This document shows, in pieces, positions 37,071 to 45,407 of a stretch of DNA of 64,000 bases. The number at the start of each line of letters is the position of its first letter. Positions within the stretch are counted from its first letter, which is position 1. The notes below the pieces were generated by a model. That model saw nothing but the letters and a program-made list of their open reading frames with translations. It ran no database searches and was not told where the DNA came from. The stretch lies in contig CAVPWE010000007.1 in the NCBI GenBank assembly GCA_963709485.1, positions 1 to 64,000 of the forward strand, written 5' to 3'. This DNA is from JAXDBM01 sp963709485 (GTDB lineage Bacteria > Desulfobacterota > Syntrophia > Syntrophales > Fen-1087). Position numbers and translations under genes: made by a program.

Positions 37071-37583
37071 TCACATTTTTCTGGCCACGTAAAGCTGTCG
37101 CAGATAATAGCTCTGATAATCCCTGAAAATATTGCTGGGGATGCTTTTTCGCAGCACCTCCAGTCCCATCCCCGAGAGGTATTCGGCGGTCAGGTGGCAT
37201 GACGTGTAACCGGTCACGATGATATGGCCGCCGGTCTTCAACTGCTGCAGTGTGTTCGCCAGTATCTGTCGGGCCTTCTCTCTCGTGGTTACCTGGCGAT
37301 TCAAAAGGCCGCAGAAGACCATGAGGTCAAAATGGAGGTCTCGCGGTAGAATGGCCGCAACAGTATCGCAGTCGCCCAAATAAATGCCGGAAATGTTTTT
37401 TTCTGCTGCTGCTTCGATATTGTCGGGGTTGATGTCAATGCCATGGCATTCGATGGCCGGCAACGGGCGGCGATTGACTTGCATCAGGTTGCCGCAGCCG
37501 CAACCTTCCCATTCGAGGATGCATTGCTTGTTTCGGCAGACACATTGAATGGCTTCGATCAGGTCTCCGCAGCCGCAGCCCAT
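37071..37583 (-). CDS. Class I SAM-dependent methyltransferase (N-terminus upstream of this ATG)
   Basis: The visible frame begins at MGCGCGDLIEAI, which is already SAM motif I, so the true start is upstream. The same frame runs back through AEDPYRLLD for 20 codons to TGA 37646-37644, the stop of the upstream protein, without any ATG, GTG or TTG. A second motif-I-like stretch GCGCGNLMQVN and the acidic loop CHGIDINPDN follow, then VFCGLL and GHIIVTGYTS. Two glycine-rich motifs in one fold are unusual. Either the TGA is read through (see findings) or a start was lost to an indel. Substrate unknown. Confidence 0.65.
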   Translation of the reverse strand: MGCGCGDLIEAIQCVCRNKQCILEWEGCGCGNLMQVNRRPLPAIECHGIDINPDNIEAAAEKNISGIYLGDCDTVAAILPRDLHFDLMVFCGLLNRQVTTREKARQILANTLQQLKTGGHIIVTGYTSCHLTAEYLSGMGLEVLRKSIPSNIFRDYQSYYLRQLYVARKM

Positions 37584-37643
37584 GTCGAGCAGTCGATATG
37601 GATCTTCCGCAAAGGACCGACCGGCCCCGTGAAGATGATCTGT

Positions 37644-38174
37644 TCAGAGGCAGACCTTGAACGGATCACGATGTCCGCCGATCTCCTCTATGGCCTCGAT
37701 AATGGCCGGATAGATGAATTCCCTGTAGAGTTCAAATTCCGGGCTTTCATCAAAACGTCCCCAGAGAGGAGGTCGCAGCGCGTTCCGCTCCGGAACGATG
37801 AGCTCGACATCGTTTTTCCCCTGACGCGCCAGATAGGAGGCGATCCGATCTCCTTCCGATTTATGTATGGGATAACCCGAAACCTCCGGCCAGAAACCCG
37901 CGATGTCCCTCGCTTGAACACCGTCAGCCAAAGCCGCGATCGGTGTCAGATTGCCGTCCGGATCGGTTTCATTCCGGATGTCTCCCTGGATGAACTGATG
38001 TCCCCGGTACTCGATGATGTTAAGCCAGAGACCGGTGATGGTTTTCAGCGGTCTATCCCGGATGGAATAAATCAAACGATTGCAGTCATCGATGGTGTTT
38101 ATCGCGCCGGGGTTTGCACCGGGAGCACCGAAATCGTTATAAATATTCTTTTTGGAATGATTCTTCATGTTCAT
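37644..38174 (-). CDS. Hypothetical protein in frame with the downstream methyltransferase
   Basis: About 176 residues from ATG 38174 or 38168 (MKNHSKKNIYNDFG). Segments such as LIYSIRDRPLKTITGLWLNIIEYRGHQFIQGDIRN and EFELYREFIYPAIIEAIEEIGG are compact alpha/beta, not membrane. It starts inside the radical SAM gene, so it is translationally coupled. It ends KVCL-TGA in the same frame as the methyltransferase, and EFIYPAIIEAI is the sort of helix found before a methyltransferase domain, so the two may be one protein. No known family recognised. Confidence 0.6.
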   Translation of the reverse strand: MNMKNHSKKNIYNDFGAPGANPGAINTIDDCNRLIYSIRDRPLKTITGLWLNIIEYRGHQFIQGDIRNETDPDGNLTPIAALADGVQARDIAGFWPEVSGYPIHKSEGDRIASYLARQGKNDVELIVPERNALRPPLWGRFDESPEFELYREFIYPAIIEAIEEIGGHRDPFKVCL

Positions 38175-39135
38175 TAGAAAGTCCCGCTGTCTTGCGCACG
38201 CGGGCTGCAACATAAAAGCGTCGCCCGCCCATGACGACCGTCTTCGCCTTCCCGGCCGAAACCAGGATACTGAGGTGTTTAAGCGCTTCCTTGATGTCCA
38301 TGCCGAGACTGCCCGCAACATCCTCCAGAGTGCAGGGACGTCTGCTGAGCAATGCCGGGATGTCTTCAAATTCAACCCGGGAATCGGCAGTGCACGGATC
38401 GTTGTTCTTTCTCTCGCTGATGATATCCACCTGTCCCGGGAAAACACCCCGGAAGGCAAGCATCTGCTCCGGAGAAAGCGCAAATGCGAAGTCCTCGACG
38501 GGCGGGCGGCAGACGGTGTTCAATTGAACCCGTTCCGGTCGGATATGTCTTGCCAGGGCGGAGATCATCACCAATTCGGAGGGAATGCCCGTGATTCCAG
38601 CAAGCAGAAAAACCTCCAACCAGACAGATTTGGGAAACTTTTCCGTAAATTCGGCAAGACCCTCGACCATCGTTTCGAACGAAATGTCTCCATGCGGGCG
38701 ATTCACATGATGGAACAGATGCTCAGTGCCCGCATCCAATGATGGAAGCACCAGGTCGGCAGCCATCAGGGCATCCCTCACGTCCGGCATCCACAGGAGA
38801 GATCCGTTGGTGAGGACAGCGACTGGAATCCGGGTCCGGTCCTTGATCCTTTCGATCAGATCGCCGATGCGGAGATTCAGGGTCGGTTCTCCGGAACCTG
38901 CCAGGCAGATGTAGTCGGGTGCGCGACCGACATTCAGTTTTGTTTCCAGTTCTGCAAGGACACCGTCAATGCCTACGTACTCTTTTCGTTCGATGGTTTT
39001 GTTTGTCGTGCGCCCGAGCTGACAATAGATGCAGTCATAGGTGCATGTTTTAAAAGGCACGAGATCGACCCCCAATGAACGTCCCAGGCGTCTTGAAGGG
39101 ACGGGACCATAAACATGCCTGAAACCGGCTTTCAT
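38137..39135 (-). CDS. Radical SAM protein
   Basis: 332 residues with the cluster motif CTYDCIYC (CxxxCxxC), followed by LAGSGEPTLN (GEP motif) and VAVLTNGSLL. The N-terminus VYGPVPSRRLGRSLGVD is typical of a family of short radical SAM enzymes often found with metal-cofactor genes in anaerobes. The last 70 residues look like a winged-helix domain (CTLEDVAGSLGMDIKEALKHLSILVSAGKAKTVVMGGRRFY). ATG 39135 has GGGAG upstream. Reaction unknown; it heads the small operon with the hypothetical and methyltransferase genes. Confidence 0.85.
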   Translation of the reverse strand: MKAGFRHVYGPVPSRRLGRSLGVDLVPFKTCTYDCIYCQLGRTTNKTIERKEYVGIDGVLAELETKLNVGRAPDYICLAGSGEPTLNLRIGDLIERIKDRTRIPVAVLTNGSLLWMPDVRDALMAADLVLPSLDAGTEHLFHHVNRPHGDISFETMVEGLAEFTEKFPKSVWLEVFLLAGITGIPSELVMISALARHIRPERVQLNTVCRPPVEDFAFALSPEQMLAFRGVFPGQVDIISERKNNDPCTADSRVEFEDIPALLSRRPCTLEDVAGSLGMDIKEALKHLSILVSAGKAKTVVMGGRRFYVAARVRKTAGLSNEHEESFQKEYL

Positions 39136-39292
39136 TGTTTCATCTCCCGACACATCGCAAACAATTCCCGCTCAAAATTGACCAACAATTTAGGAGAAAT
39201 CATTGCCGGTCCGATATCTGTCTTATTCGGGACCGGCCATACTTTCGTTTTTATTCGACCTTATCAGTCACACCTTGACTGACTGGCACATG

Positions 39293-39445
39293 TCAACCGC
39301 CGACACATTCTTCCCCGGTATCGATCGGCGTGTATTTTGCCGAAGCAGCTTGACCTTCCATTGGATCTTCCCTGTGTCCGAATTTCTTTTTCCTCTCCAG
39401 AAACAGTTCTCTCTGCAGATCGAAAAGGTCGTCGTCATCCTTCAT
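39293..39445 (-). CDS. Small acidic protein (50 aa), unknown
   Basis: ATG 39445 (or 39451) gives MKDDDDLFDLQRELFLERKKKF and ends with TPIDTGEECVGG. GGGGAG lies about nine bases upstream of the ATG. It is charged, with one cysteine near the C-terminus, and lies in the same direction as the zinc-ribbon, DUF6125 and IscU-like genes upstream, so it probably belongs to that operon. No family recognised. Confidence 0.55.
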   Translation of the reverse strand: MKDDDDLFDLQRELFLERKKKFGHREDPMEGQAASAKYTPIDTGEECVGG

Positions 39446-39620
39446 GTCCATTGCTCCCCATTCCATATGATTTTAATAATTTATTCTGTCAGCCTGTGTG
39501 CTTCTCACCGGGAAAGGTACGCCTTATTGCTTCTGCCTAGCGGGCTGGATCGCATTCGTCTGGATCCAATTCATCATGTCCCGACCTGTCGGTCATCGCT
39601 TGGCGCGGAGGATGATGCCT

Positions 39621-39838
39621 CTATTCTCTGATCATCGTGGTGCCGCAATGCGGGCATTTCCGTTCAAAGCAGGGGACTCCCCGTTTATGCGGCTCCCTTT
39701 GACCGCACTGCGGGCACACGCAGGCGCCTGCCGATCCTGACGTAGCGGCTCCCCCCATGCGGCCGGGTTTCCGGCTGCCTCGACCTTGGCCCCGCCGCCG
39801 CCTGATCCCGCAGGTCCTGTTCCGTCTCCTCTTGGCAT
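39621..39838 (-). CDS. Glycine-rich zinc-ribbon protein (one frameshift)
   Basis: ATG 39838 after AAAGGAG starts MPRGDGTGPAGSGGGG, a leader seen in small proteins that accompany MinD/NifX clusters. A frame change near 39785, in a GGC/G-rich run, gives GRGSRKPGRMGGAATSGSAGACVCPQCGQREPHKRG and FERKCPHCGTTMIRE, with two CxxC pairs forming a zinc or iron ribbon. About 72 residues. It shares its MPRGD-TGP start with the DUF5320 protein at the other end of the cluster. Confidence 0.72.
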
Positions 39839-39967
39839 GATCGTGTTCTCCTTTTTTAGGCTATGAAAGATTTCTTCACATGGTAAACATTTGATGATGA
39901 AGTGGTTCGTCATAACGGTTTATCGGATGGAGCATACCGTTGACGATTCCATTAAACGACGGGGCAT

Positions 39968-40723
39968 TCAGGAAATGGTGTACCGCCAGGCGCAGAACCA
40001 TTCCTCCGGGTGCGTGTCGGGCGGACAGCCGACGCATTCACAGCGAATCCGGCTGTCGATGGTTTCTCCGAAATGCCGGTATTCCACCAGACCGGCCGAT
40101 TTGCAGGGGTAGTCTTCCAGCCCCTGACGCTTCCGGGCCGACTGGACGCGGCAGTCGTTCATCTGAAAGACAATCGTGTTGGGGCCTTCATCGACAATCG
40201 ACTGGACGTTGATCCGGGCATACATTCGAAACCGAAGCGCCTTCTTCAACCCTTCGATGCCCGCCTGCTCCGGAAGTCCCAGGAACTGCTTGATCGACCA
40301 GGCCTCGAAGGGGGCGAAGCGCGTCCAGCAGGAGTCGTTGCACCGCTTGGCGTCATACATGTCCCGGGTGTTCTCGACGGCCTGGAACCAGACACCGTCG
40401 TTGGCCAGCCAGTTCACACCGATGTTGTTGATCAGATTGATCAGGGCTTCCTTCGGCATGTCCAGAAGCGGTTTGGGTATGCCGTCCTTCATTTCGAAAC
40501 CCATCACCTTGGCGAAACGGTTCATCTGGATGTTGTAGCTGTTTTTCTTCGCGACCTTCATGATCTCCAGAGCTTTCGGAACGCCGAACTGATGCTCCAC
40601 CTCGGTAAACCAGAGGGTGTAATGGACGATGACCCTGTGAAACATGTCCAACGCAAATCGGGCCAAATCCTCGTGACTCAAGTCCTCCGGTTTTTCAACG
40701 TTTTCCCTGCTTAAATCTTCCAT
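39968..40723 (-). CDS. DUF6125-like cytosolic protein
   Basis: 251 residues. The start HRVIVHYTLWFTEVEHQFGVPKALEI is a helical region typical of DUF6125 proteins. The C-terminal third has several cysteines (RCNDSCWTRF, MNDCRVQSARKRQ, YPCKSAG, RIRCECVGCPPD), probably a metal site. ATG follows AGGAGGAGGGTG. Members recur near Fe-S and redox genes in anaerobic Desulfobacterota and Firmicutes; function unknown. Confidence 0.7.
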   Translation of the reverse strand: MEDLSRENVEKPEDLSHEDLARFALDMFHRVIVHYTLWFTEVEHQFGVPKALEIMKVAKKNSYNIQMNRFAKVMGFEMKDGIPKPLLDMPKEALINLINNIGVNWLANDGVWFQAVENTRDMYDAKRCNDSCWTRFAPFEAWSIKQFLGLPEQAGIEGLKKALRFRMYARINVQSIVDEGPNTIVFQMNDCRVQSARKRQGLEDYPCKSAGLVEYRHFGETIDSRIRCECVGCPPDTHPEEWFCAWRYTIS

Positions 40724-40785
40724 CGTGACACCCTCCTCCTAAGCATTGATGTAAATTTGTGCGATGTGTAATTCAAATTCCTTTT

Positions 40786-41244
40786 TCAGGGGATGGTCAG
40801 CCCTTTTTTTTGAGGTTTCGGTTTTACTGCCGGAGACGCATTGTAATTCGTAACGTAATCACTCACGGCCTGGTAGAGCGTCGTCGCCGCCAGAAGAGCG
40901 CAATGGGCGTGATCCTCCGGAAGACCCTTCAGATGCTCGAGGATGGAATGCTGATTGATGCTGAAGCACTGGTGGAGGGTTTTCCCGATCGCCAGGTGGG
41001 CGGCGGCATTGCAGGCGGCCAGGCTGTACAGACAGCCGTCCGTCATGAACTTCGCTTCCTGGATGCGTCCTTCCCGGATGCGCAGGTAGATTTCATTGGT
41101 GTCGCCGCAGGGTCCGGTCACGCGAGCGTGGCCGTCCGGGCAATCCAAATCTCCATAGTGCTGCGGATTCCTCCCGTACTCCAGCGCTCTTTCAGAAAAG
41201 AACATCTCTTCGTGCTTCTCTGTCTTATGCTCGTTTTTTTTCAT
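40786..41244 (-). CDS. NifU/IscU-like Fe-S scaffold protein
   Basis: 152 residues. The IscU N-terminal domain is visible: NPQHYGDLDCPDGHARVTGPCGDTNEIYLRI with the first conserved cysteine pattern, AKFMTDGCLYSLAACNAAAHLAIG (second), and DHAHCALLAATTLYQAVSDY (third). The last 20 residues are Pro/Lys-rich. It would hold a nascent 2Fe-2S or 4Fe-4S cluster for transfer. It is one of several metal-handling genes on this strand; the desulfurase IscS/NifS is not in the window. Confidence 0.85.
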   Translation of the reverse strand: MKKNEHKTEKHEEMFFSERALEYGRNPQHYGDLDCPDGHARVTGPCGDTNEIYLRIREGRIQEAKFMTDGCLYSLAACNAAAHLAIGKTLHQCFSINQHSILEHLKGLPEDHAHCALLAATTLYQAVSDYVTNYNASPAVKPKPQKKGLTIP

Positions 41245-41268
41245 GGTTGAACCTCGTTGATAAATGGG

Positions 41269-41514
41269 TTACCGACGGCATCCGCCTCCTTCATCACAAG
41301 GTAGACGGTCGCACCGCTCCTCCCGGCCGCAGCAGGTGTTTCCACCCTGGTCTGCAAGTATCCGATCCCCCCGGGACTGCACACCCCGGGACAACATCCG
41401 CGTTACCCGACCGCTTCCGCAGGTGCTGCAATGCCTGGATCCTTCGGTATTGAATCCCTCGATCAACTCGAAAACAGAACCGCACCGGTTGCACCGGTAT
41501 TCGTAAATCGGCAT
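41269..41514 (-). CDS. FmdB-type zinc-ribbon protein
   Basis: 81 residues starting MPIYEYRCNRCGSVFELIEGF, the FmdB regulatory-protein signature, with a second CSTCGS pair and a cysteine-rich tail (NTCCGREERCDRLPC). The family was named for a gene by methanogen formamidase and is a widespread putative single zinc ribbon of uncertain role. Its ATG follows GGGGGAAGC. It lies between the IscU-like and arginine decarboxylase genes. Confidence 0.85.
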   Translation of the reverse strand: MPIYEYRCNRCGSVFELIEGFNTEGSRHCSTCGSGRVTRMLSRGVQSRGDRILADQGGNTCCGREERCDRLPCDEGGGCRR

Positions 41515-41533
41515 GGATTGCTTCCCCCGGGTT

Positions 41534-42082
41534 TCAAAGAATAAAGACCGCCGCAGCAATCACCGTCGTATAGCCCTGATTTTTCAAAACACTGGATTGC
41601 GTAATATTCCGGGTCCCGACGATCTTGCCGCTGATTTTGAATATTTCCTTTTTTTCGTCCCAGCTTTCGTCCACGTTGAAATCAATGCCCAGGGTGGATG
41701 CCAGCATGGCGGCGGCCAGGTCTTCGGCATGGTCTCCCGCCTGCTTTTCCGTCAGTCCGAAGGCATGATGCTCGCTGACATAGCCGTAGGCCTTGCGGTC
41801 GGCCGGAATGGCGCAGCCGATGGAGGCGGCGATCAAACGACGCGGTTCGCAGCTGAAGCAGCGGCTCATGACACAGTAGGTGATGGCGCCGGTCTGAAGC
41901 AGTTTCAGCCCCCTCGCCCTGGAAATCATTCTGCAGCCCGGTGGTAGAATGCTGGACACCTGCACCAGGTTGCACTTTTCGATGCCGGCGTCACGGAGGG
42001 CCAGTTCAAAGGAATGCAGCTCTTCCTTGTGCACGCCGACGCCCTTGGTCAGGAAAAACTGTCGGGGAACGAGGATCTCCAT
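41534..42082 (-). CDS. Pyruvoyl-dependent arginine decarboxylase
   Basis: About 182 residues of the PvlArgDC family. The self-cleavage site is Ser43-Ser44 in VQVSSILPPG, producing a pyruvoyl cofactor on the larger chain. Other conserved parts are FFLTKGVGVHKEEL, ISRARGLKLLQTGAI and YGYVSEHHAFGLTEKQAGDHAE. Converts arginine to agmatine, for polyamines or acid resistance. ATG 42082 follows AAGGAG. Its place within a Fe-S gene cluster has no obvious metabolic reason. Confidence 0.88.
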   Translation of the reverse strand: MEILVPRQFFLTKGVGVHKEELHSFELALRDAGIEKCNLVQVSSILPPGCRMISRARGLKLLQTGAITYCVMSRCFSCEPRRLIAASIGCAIPADRKAYGYVSEHHAFGLTEKQAGDHAEDLAAAMLASTLGIDFNVDESWDEKKEIFKISGKIVGTRNITQSSVLKNQGYTTVIAAAVFIL

Positions 42083-42101
42083 TTGGACAACTCCTTGCCA
42101 T

Positions 42102-43382
42102 TCAATGATCGCAGACGTTCTGTCCTGTGACGAGGGTGTCGTCGAGATAGCTTCTGACGATCGTTTCCGGATCACCCGGCGAGGCGCCGACGATGACCTG
42201 GATGCCCCTTTCGGCGAAAAGCCCCTGGGCCCGCGAGCCCATTCCTCCGGCGATGATCCTGTTCACGCCTCTTTCCTGGAGCCAGCCCGGAAGCAGGCCG
42301 GGTTCATGGGGAGGCGCCGGGATGTCCTCCCGCCGGACAATGACTTTCTTGTCCATATCCACATCCAGGAGGGCAAAGGTCTCGCAATGGCCGAAATGGT
42401 TGCACAGCCGCCCGTGCTCGATGGGAACGGCCATTTTCACGGCTTTTAAAGTTTCTTTGCCTGTTTCTGCAGATTTTTTTTTCATGCTTTTATCATCCTT
42501 TCGATTGTTATCGAGATTGAGAAGCGGGGTGACGGCGCCGGCAAAGGCCTTGGCCGCCTCCGTATTGCCGTAATGGTAAATGAACGGCATGCCCTGGTCG
42601 GAGGCATGGACGATCATGGGCTCCAGGGGGATGCGGCACAGAAAGGGCACGTTCAGCTCTTTTGCCATGGCTTCACCGCCGCCACGCTTGAAGACGTCGA
42701 TGACGGTCTTGCAGTGGGGGCAGACGAGTCCGCTCATGTTCTCGATCACGCCGAGAATGGGGACTTTCACCTGGCGGCAGAAATCGATGGACTTGCGGAC
42801 ATCCGTCAGGGAGAGGTCCTGGGGCGTCGTGACGATGACCGCGCCGTCACTCTCAGGCAGAAGCTGAGCCGCCGAGAGGGCCTCGTCGCCGGTCCCGGGG
42901 GGGAAGTCGATGATGAGGAAGTCCAGTTCACCCCAGCGGACTTCCGCCAGAAGCTGTTTGATGGCCCCCATTTTGAGAGGACCCCGCCAGATAACCGCCG
43001 CATTCTCATGCGGCAGCAGGAACCCCATGGACATCACCTTGATGCCGTGGGTAAAAGCCACGGGCATGATCTGCTTATCCACCATTTTCAGTGGCTGACC
43101 TTCGAGACGGAGGAGCTTCGGAATGCTGGGACCATGAAAATCCAGGTCCAGAAGGCCGACCTGCTTGCCTTCGAGGGCCAGCGCCAGGGCAAGATTCACG
43201 GCCACGGTGCTTTTCCCGACACCGCCTTTACCGGACAGCACCATTATTTTGTGCCGTATCTTGTCCATCCGGTCCTTCAATTGCTGGCTTTCCGTATATT
43301 CCTGAAGCCGCTTCTCCCGGCCCGCCCCATGCCCCGTTCCGGCACCGCTTTGGCAGGAACCGATTGTTTTCAGATTTTCCAT
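42102..43382 (-). CDS. Mrp/NBP35 Fe-S carrier ATPase fused to a NifX-like domain
   Basis: 426 residues. The N-terminal 290 are the Mrp/ApbC ATPase: deviant Walker A VLSGKGGVGKST, FPPGTGDE, and CPHC for the bridging 4Fe-4S cluster. A linker (DNNRKDDKSMKKKSAETG) leads to a C-terminal dinitrogenase-cofactor (NifX/NifB) domain: MAVPIEHGRLCNHFGHCETFALLDVD ... GVNRIIAGGMGSRAQGLFAERGIQVIVG. The fusion joins an Fe-S transfer ATPase to a domain that binds Fe-Mo-type clusters. ATG follows AAAAGGAG; it lies 19 bases after the preceding ATPase gene. Confidence 0.9.
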   Translation of the reverse strand: MENLKTIGSCQSGAGTGHGAGREKRLQEYTESQQLKDRMDKIRHKIMVLSGKGGVGKSTVAVNLALALALEGKQVGLLDLDFHGPSIPKLLRLEGQPLKMVDKQIMPVAFTHGIKVMSMGFLLPHENAAVIWRGPLKMGAIKQLLAEVRWGELDFLIIDFPPGTGDEALSAAQLLPESDGAVIVTTPQDLSLTDVRKSIDFCRQVKVPILGVIENMSGLVCPHCKTVIDVFKRGGGEAMAKELNVPFLCRIPLEPMIVHASDQGMPFIYHYGNTEAAKAFAGAVTPLLNLDNNRKDDKSMKKKSAETGKETLKAVKMAVPIEHGRLCNHFGHCETFALLDVDMDKKVIVRREDIPAPPHEPGLLPGWLQERGVNRIIAGGMGSRAQGLFAERGIQVIVGASPGDPETIVRSYLDDTLVTGQNVCDH

Positions 43383-43401
43383 GGTTGAAATTCTCCTTTT
43401 A

Positions 43402-44290
43402 TCATGGATTGTTCAGTGCGCTTTCGACGCTTCGCCATACCGCTTTCATGTCTTCACCCACGGGGCTGTCCCCGCAGGCCAGAACATTCGTTCTCTGCAC
43501 CTGGGCCTCCGTCACGCGGGCGTCGTAACGGATTCGTCCCGCCGGAACAATGCCGTGATCGCGGGCTTCCTTCTCGATCTGCTCCGTCATGCCGGGGTGA
43601 ATATCCCACTTGTTGATGCAGACCAGCGTAGGGATGAGAAAATGAGCCGTCAGTTCGGCCGCCCGCAGCAGGTCATGGCTGCCGGAGAGCGTGGGCTCGG
43701 TCACAATCAATGCCAGATTCACTCCGGTGACGGATGCAATGACCGGGCATCCCACGCCGGGAGGGCCGTCGATGATAATCAGCTCACTGGCTTCCCTTTC
43801 GGCAATCGTCCTCGCCTCCTGCCGCACCAGTGTGACCAGTTTTCCCGAGTTTCCTGTGGCTACGAAGACATGTGTGCACATTGGCCAGGGTGTTATGGAG
43901 AATAAAAAGCCGGCCGCTCTCGGCCGGCGCAAAGGCGATGGCATCGGCGGGGCACAGCCGTTCGCAAAGTCGGCAGCCCTGCAAAAGATGGATTGATGAC
44001 AGGCTTTTCCGCCTGTTTTCCATCTGTTGTTACAGGGTAGTCGATTGCCCTGAAACGGCAATACTCGACGCAGAGGCTGCAACCGGTGCATTCCGCGTCA
44101 CGGATGGCGGCTTTCGACCCCCCGATGAAAATGTTCTCGCGGATAATTTCGGGATGGAGCACAAGGTGCAGGTCCGCCGCGTCCACATCGCAGTCCGCAA
44201 GCACCTTCTTTCCGCCCAAGGCCGCGAAAGCAGCCGTGAGGCTGGTCTTGCCCGTGCCCCCTTGCCGCTGATCACCGCGATTTCCTTCAT
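43402..44290 (-). CDS. MinD-like ATPase with inserted ferredoxin domain (copy 2, frameshifted)
   Basis: ATG 44290 gives MKEIAVISGKG, then a G5 run where six G are expected loses the frame; the adjacent frame continues GGTGKTSLTAAFAALG, ADCDVDAADLHLVL, and the ferredoxin insert CTGCSLCVEYC. Further frame changes near 43985 and 43885 lead to CRLCERLCPADAIAF and then ELIIIDGPPGVGCPVIASVTGVNLALIVTEPT, CINKWDIHP and the C-terminus. These P-loop ATPases carrying two 4Fe-4S motifs are common in anaerobes and are thought to load or move metal clusters; direct function is untested. It is the partner of copy 1. Confidence 0.78.
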
Positions 44291-44331
44291 GACGTTGCCA
44301 TTTTCCCCGGTGCAGCGGCACCGGAGCCCGT

Positions 44332-45203
44332 TTATCGGGGATCTGACGCTCGCACCATGCCAGAAGCCGCTTCAAGGCATCGGCAAAGACAAGTGCATAC
44401 GCCGGCAGGGCTTCGGTCAATGCTTCGCCGCGGGCGTAGGCTTCGGCAATTTGTCTGTCATCGGGGATCGAGAGAATGATGGGAATGTTTTCCACCCGGC
44501 AGTAGGCTACGGCTTTGTCGTCTCCCAGATCGGAACGGTTGAGGACGACGCAGAAGGGTTTCTTCAGTGACCTCGTCATCTCCACGGCCAATGTCAGATC
44601 ATGAAGCCCGAAGGGGGTCGGTTCGGTCACCAGGAGAACCGCGTCGGCGTCCCGGACCGCTTCGATGACCGGACAGGACGTTCCCGGCGGGCAATCCAGG
44701 AGAGTGATTTCCCGGTCTCCGGCGGCACCCTTGACGGCGGCGATCACGGCGGGGGTGTTGATCTGTCCGATGGACAAAAGGCCCTGCACAAAAGCGATCC
44801 TGTCGCTTTTCCCGATTTCAACGCTTCCCACGGGCCGCGAAGTTTCCACGATAGCGTCCTTGGGGCAGAACATGGCGCAGGCCCCGCAACCCCTGCAGAG
44901 TTCCGGGAAAATCAGGACCTGCCCCTTGACGACGGCGATCGCGTTGTAGGCGCAGATGCCCGTGCAGTCACCGCAGCCGTTGCATTGGGCCTTGGTCACT
45001 TCAGGAAGCGGGACCGTTGCCGGAAAGCGGGAATGGATCTGCGGCTTGAGAAAGATGTGCCCGTTGGGTTCTTCCACGTCGCAATCCAAATATTGAGCAC
45101 TTTTTCCGGAAGCCACCGCTGCCAGGGCCAGACTGACGGCGACGGTCGTTTTGCCCGTGCCGCCTTTTCCGCTGGCCACGGCGATTTTCAGAGATTTATT
45201 CAT
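44332..45203 (-). CDS. MinD-like ATPase with inserted ferredoxin domain (copy 1)
   Basis: About 290 residues. Walker A is ASGKGGTGKTT; two cluster motifs CNGCGDCTGIC and CRGCGACAMFCP are inserted after switch I, and the switch II region reads LLDCPPGTSCPVIEAVRDADAVLLVTEPT. The C-terminal part includes VVLNRSDLGDDKAVAYC. Its own frame has no stop before copy 2; TAA at 44334-44332 in a neighbouring frame is used here as the likely end, assuming an indel. It follows a structured intergenic region and DUF5320. Confidence 0.82.
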
Positions 45204-45303
45204 GTTCCTTCATTCACACGTCAGCCTCCCCCGTCACCCGTTAAACAGAAGAGGCTTTCCAGAGAGAGAAACCATTCGTCGTTTACGTTTCCAGCATTCA
45301 TAC

Positions 45304-45404
45304 AAAGAGCGCCGGGGCATTCATAATGCGAGAAGGAACATTTGCCGACATTCAGCCAAGGAAGGGAAAAGCTGAATGATCGGATTTTCTGCCCGGCGCT
45401 CTTT
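45304..45404. ncRNA. Possible three-way-junction structure between DUF5320 and ATPase genes
   Basis: Perfect outer arms AAAGAGCGCCGGG (45304-45316) and CCCGGCGCTCTTT (45392-45404) enclose two further stems: GCATT-CAT-AATGC (45317-45329) and CCGACATTCAGC with GCTGAATGATCGG (45345-45356 with 45371-45383, one bulged A). It begins four bases after the DUF5320 stop, in the leader of the ATPase operon. The strand used is not certain. It may be a long terminator, a processing site or a regulatory RNA. Confidence 0.45.
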
Positions 45405-45407
45405 ATT

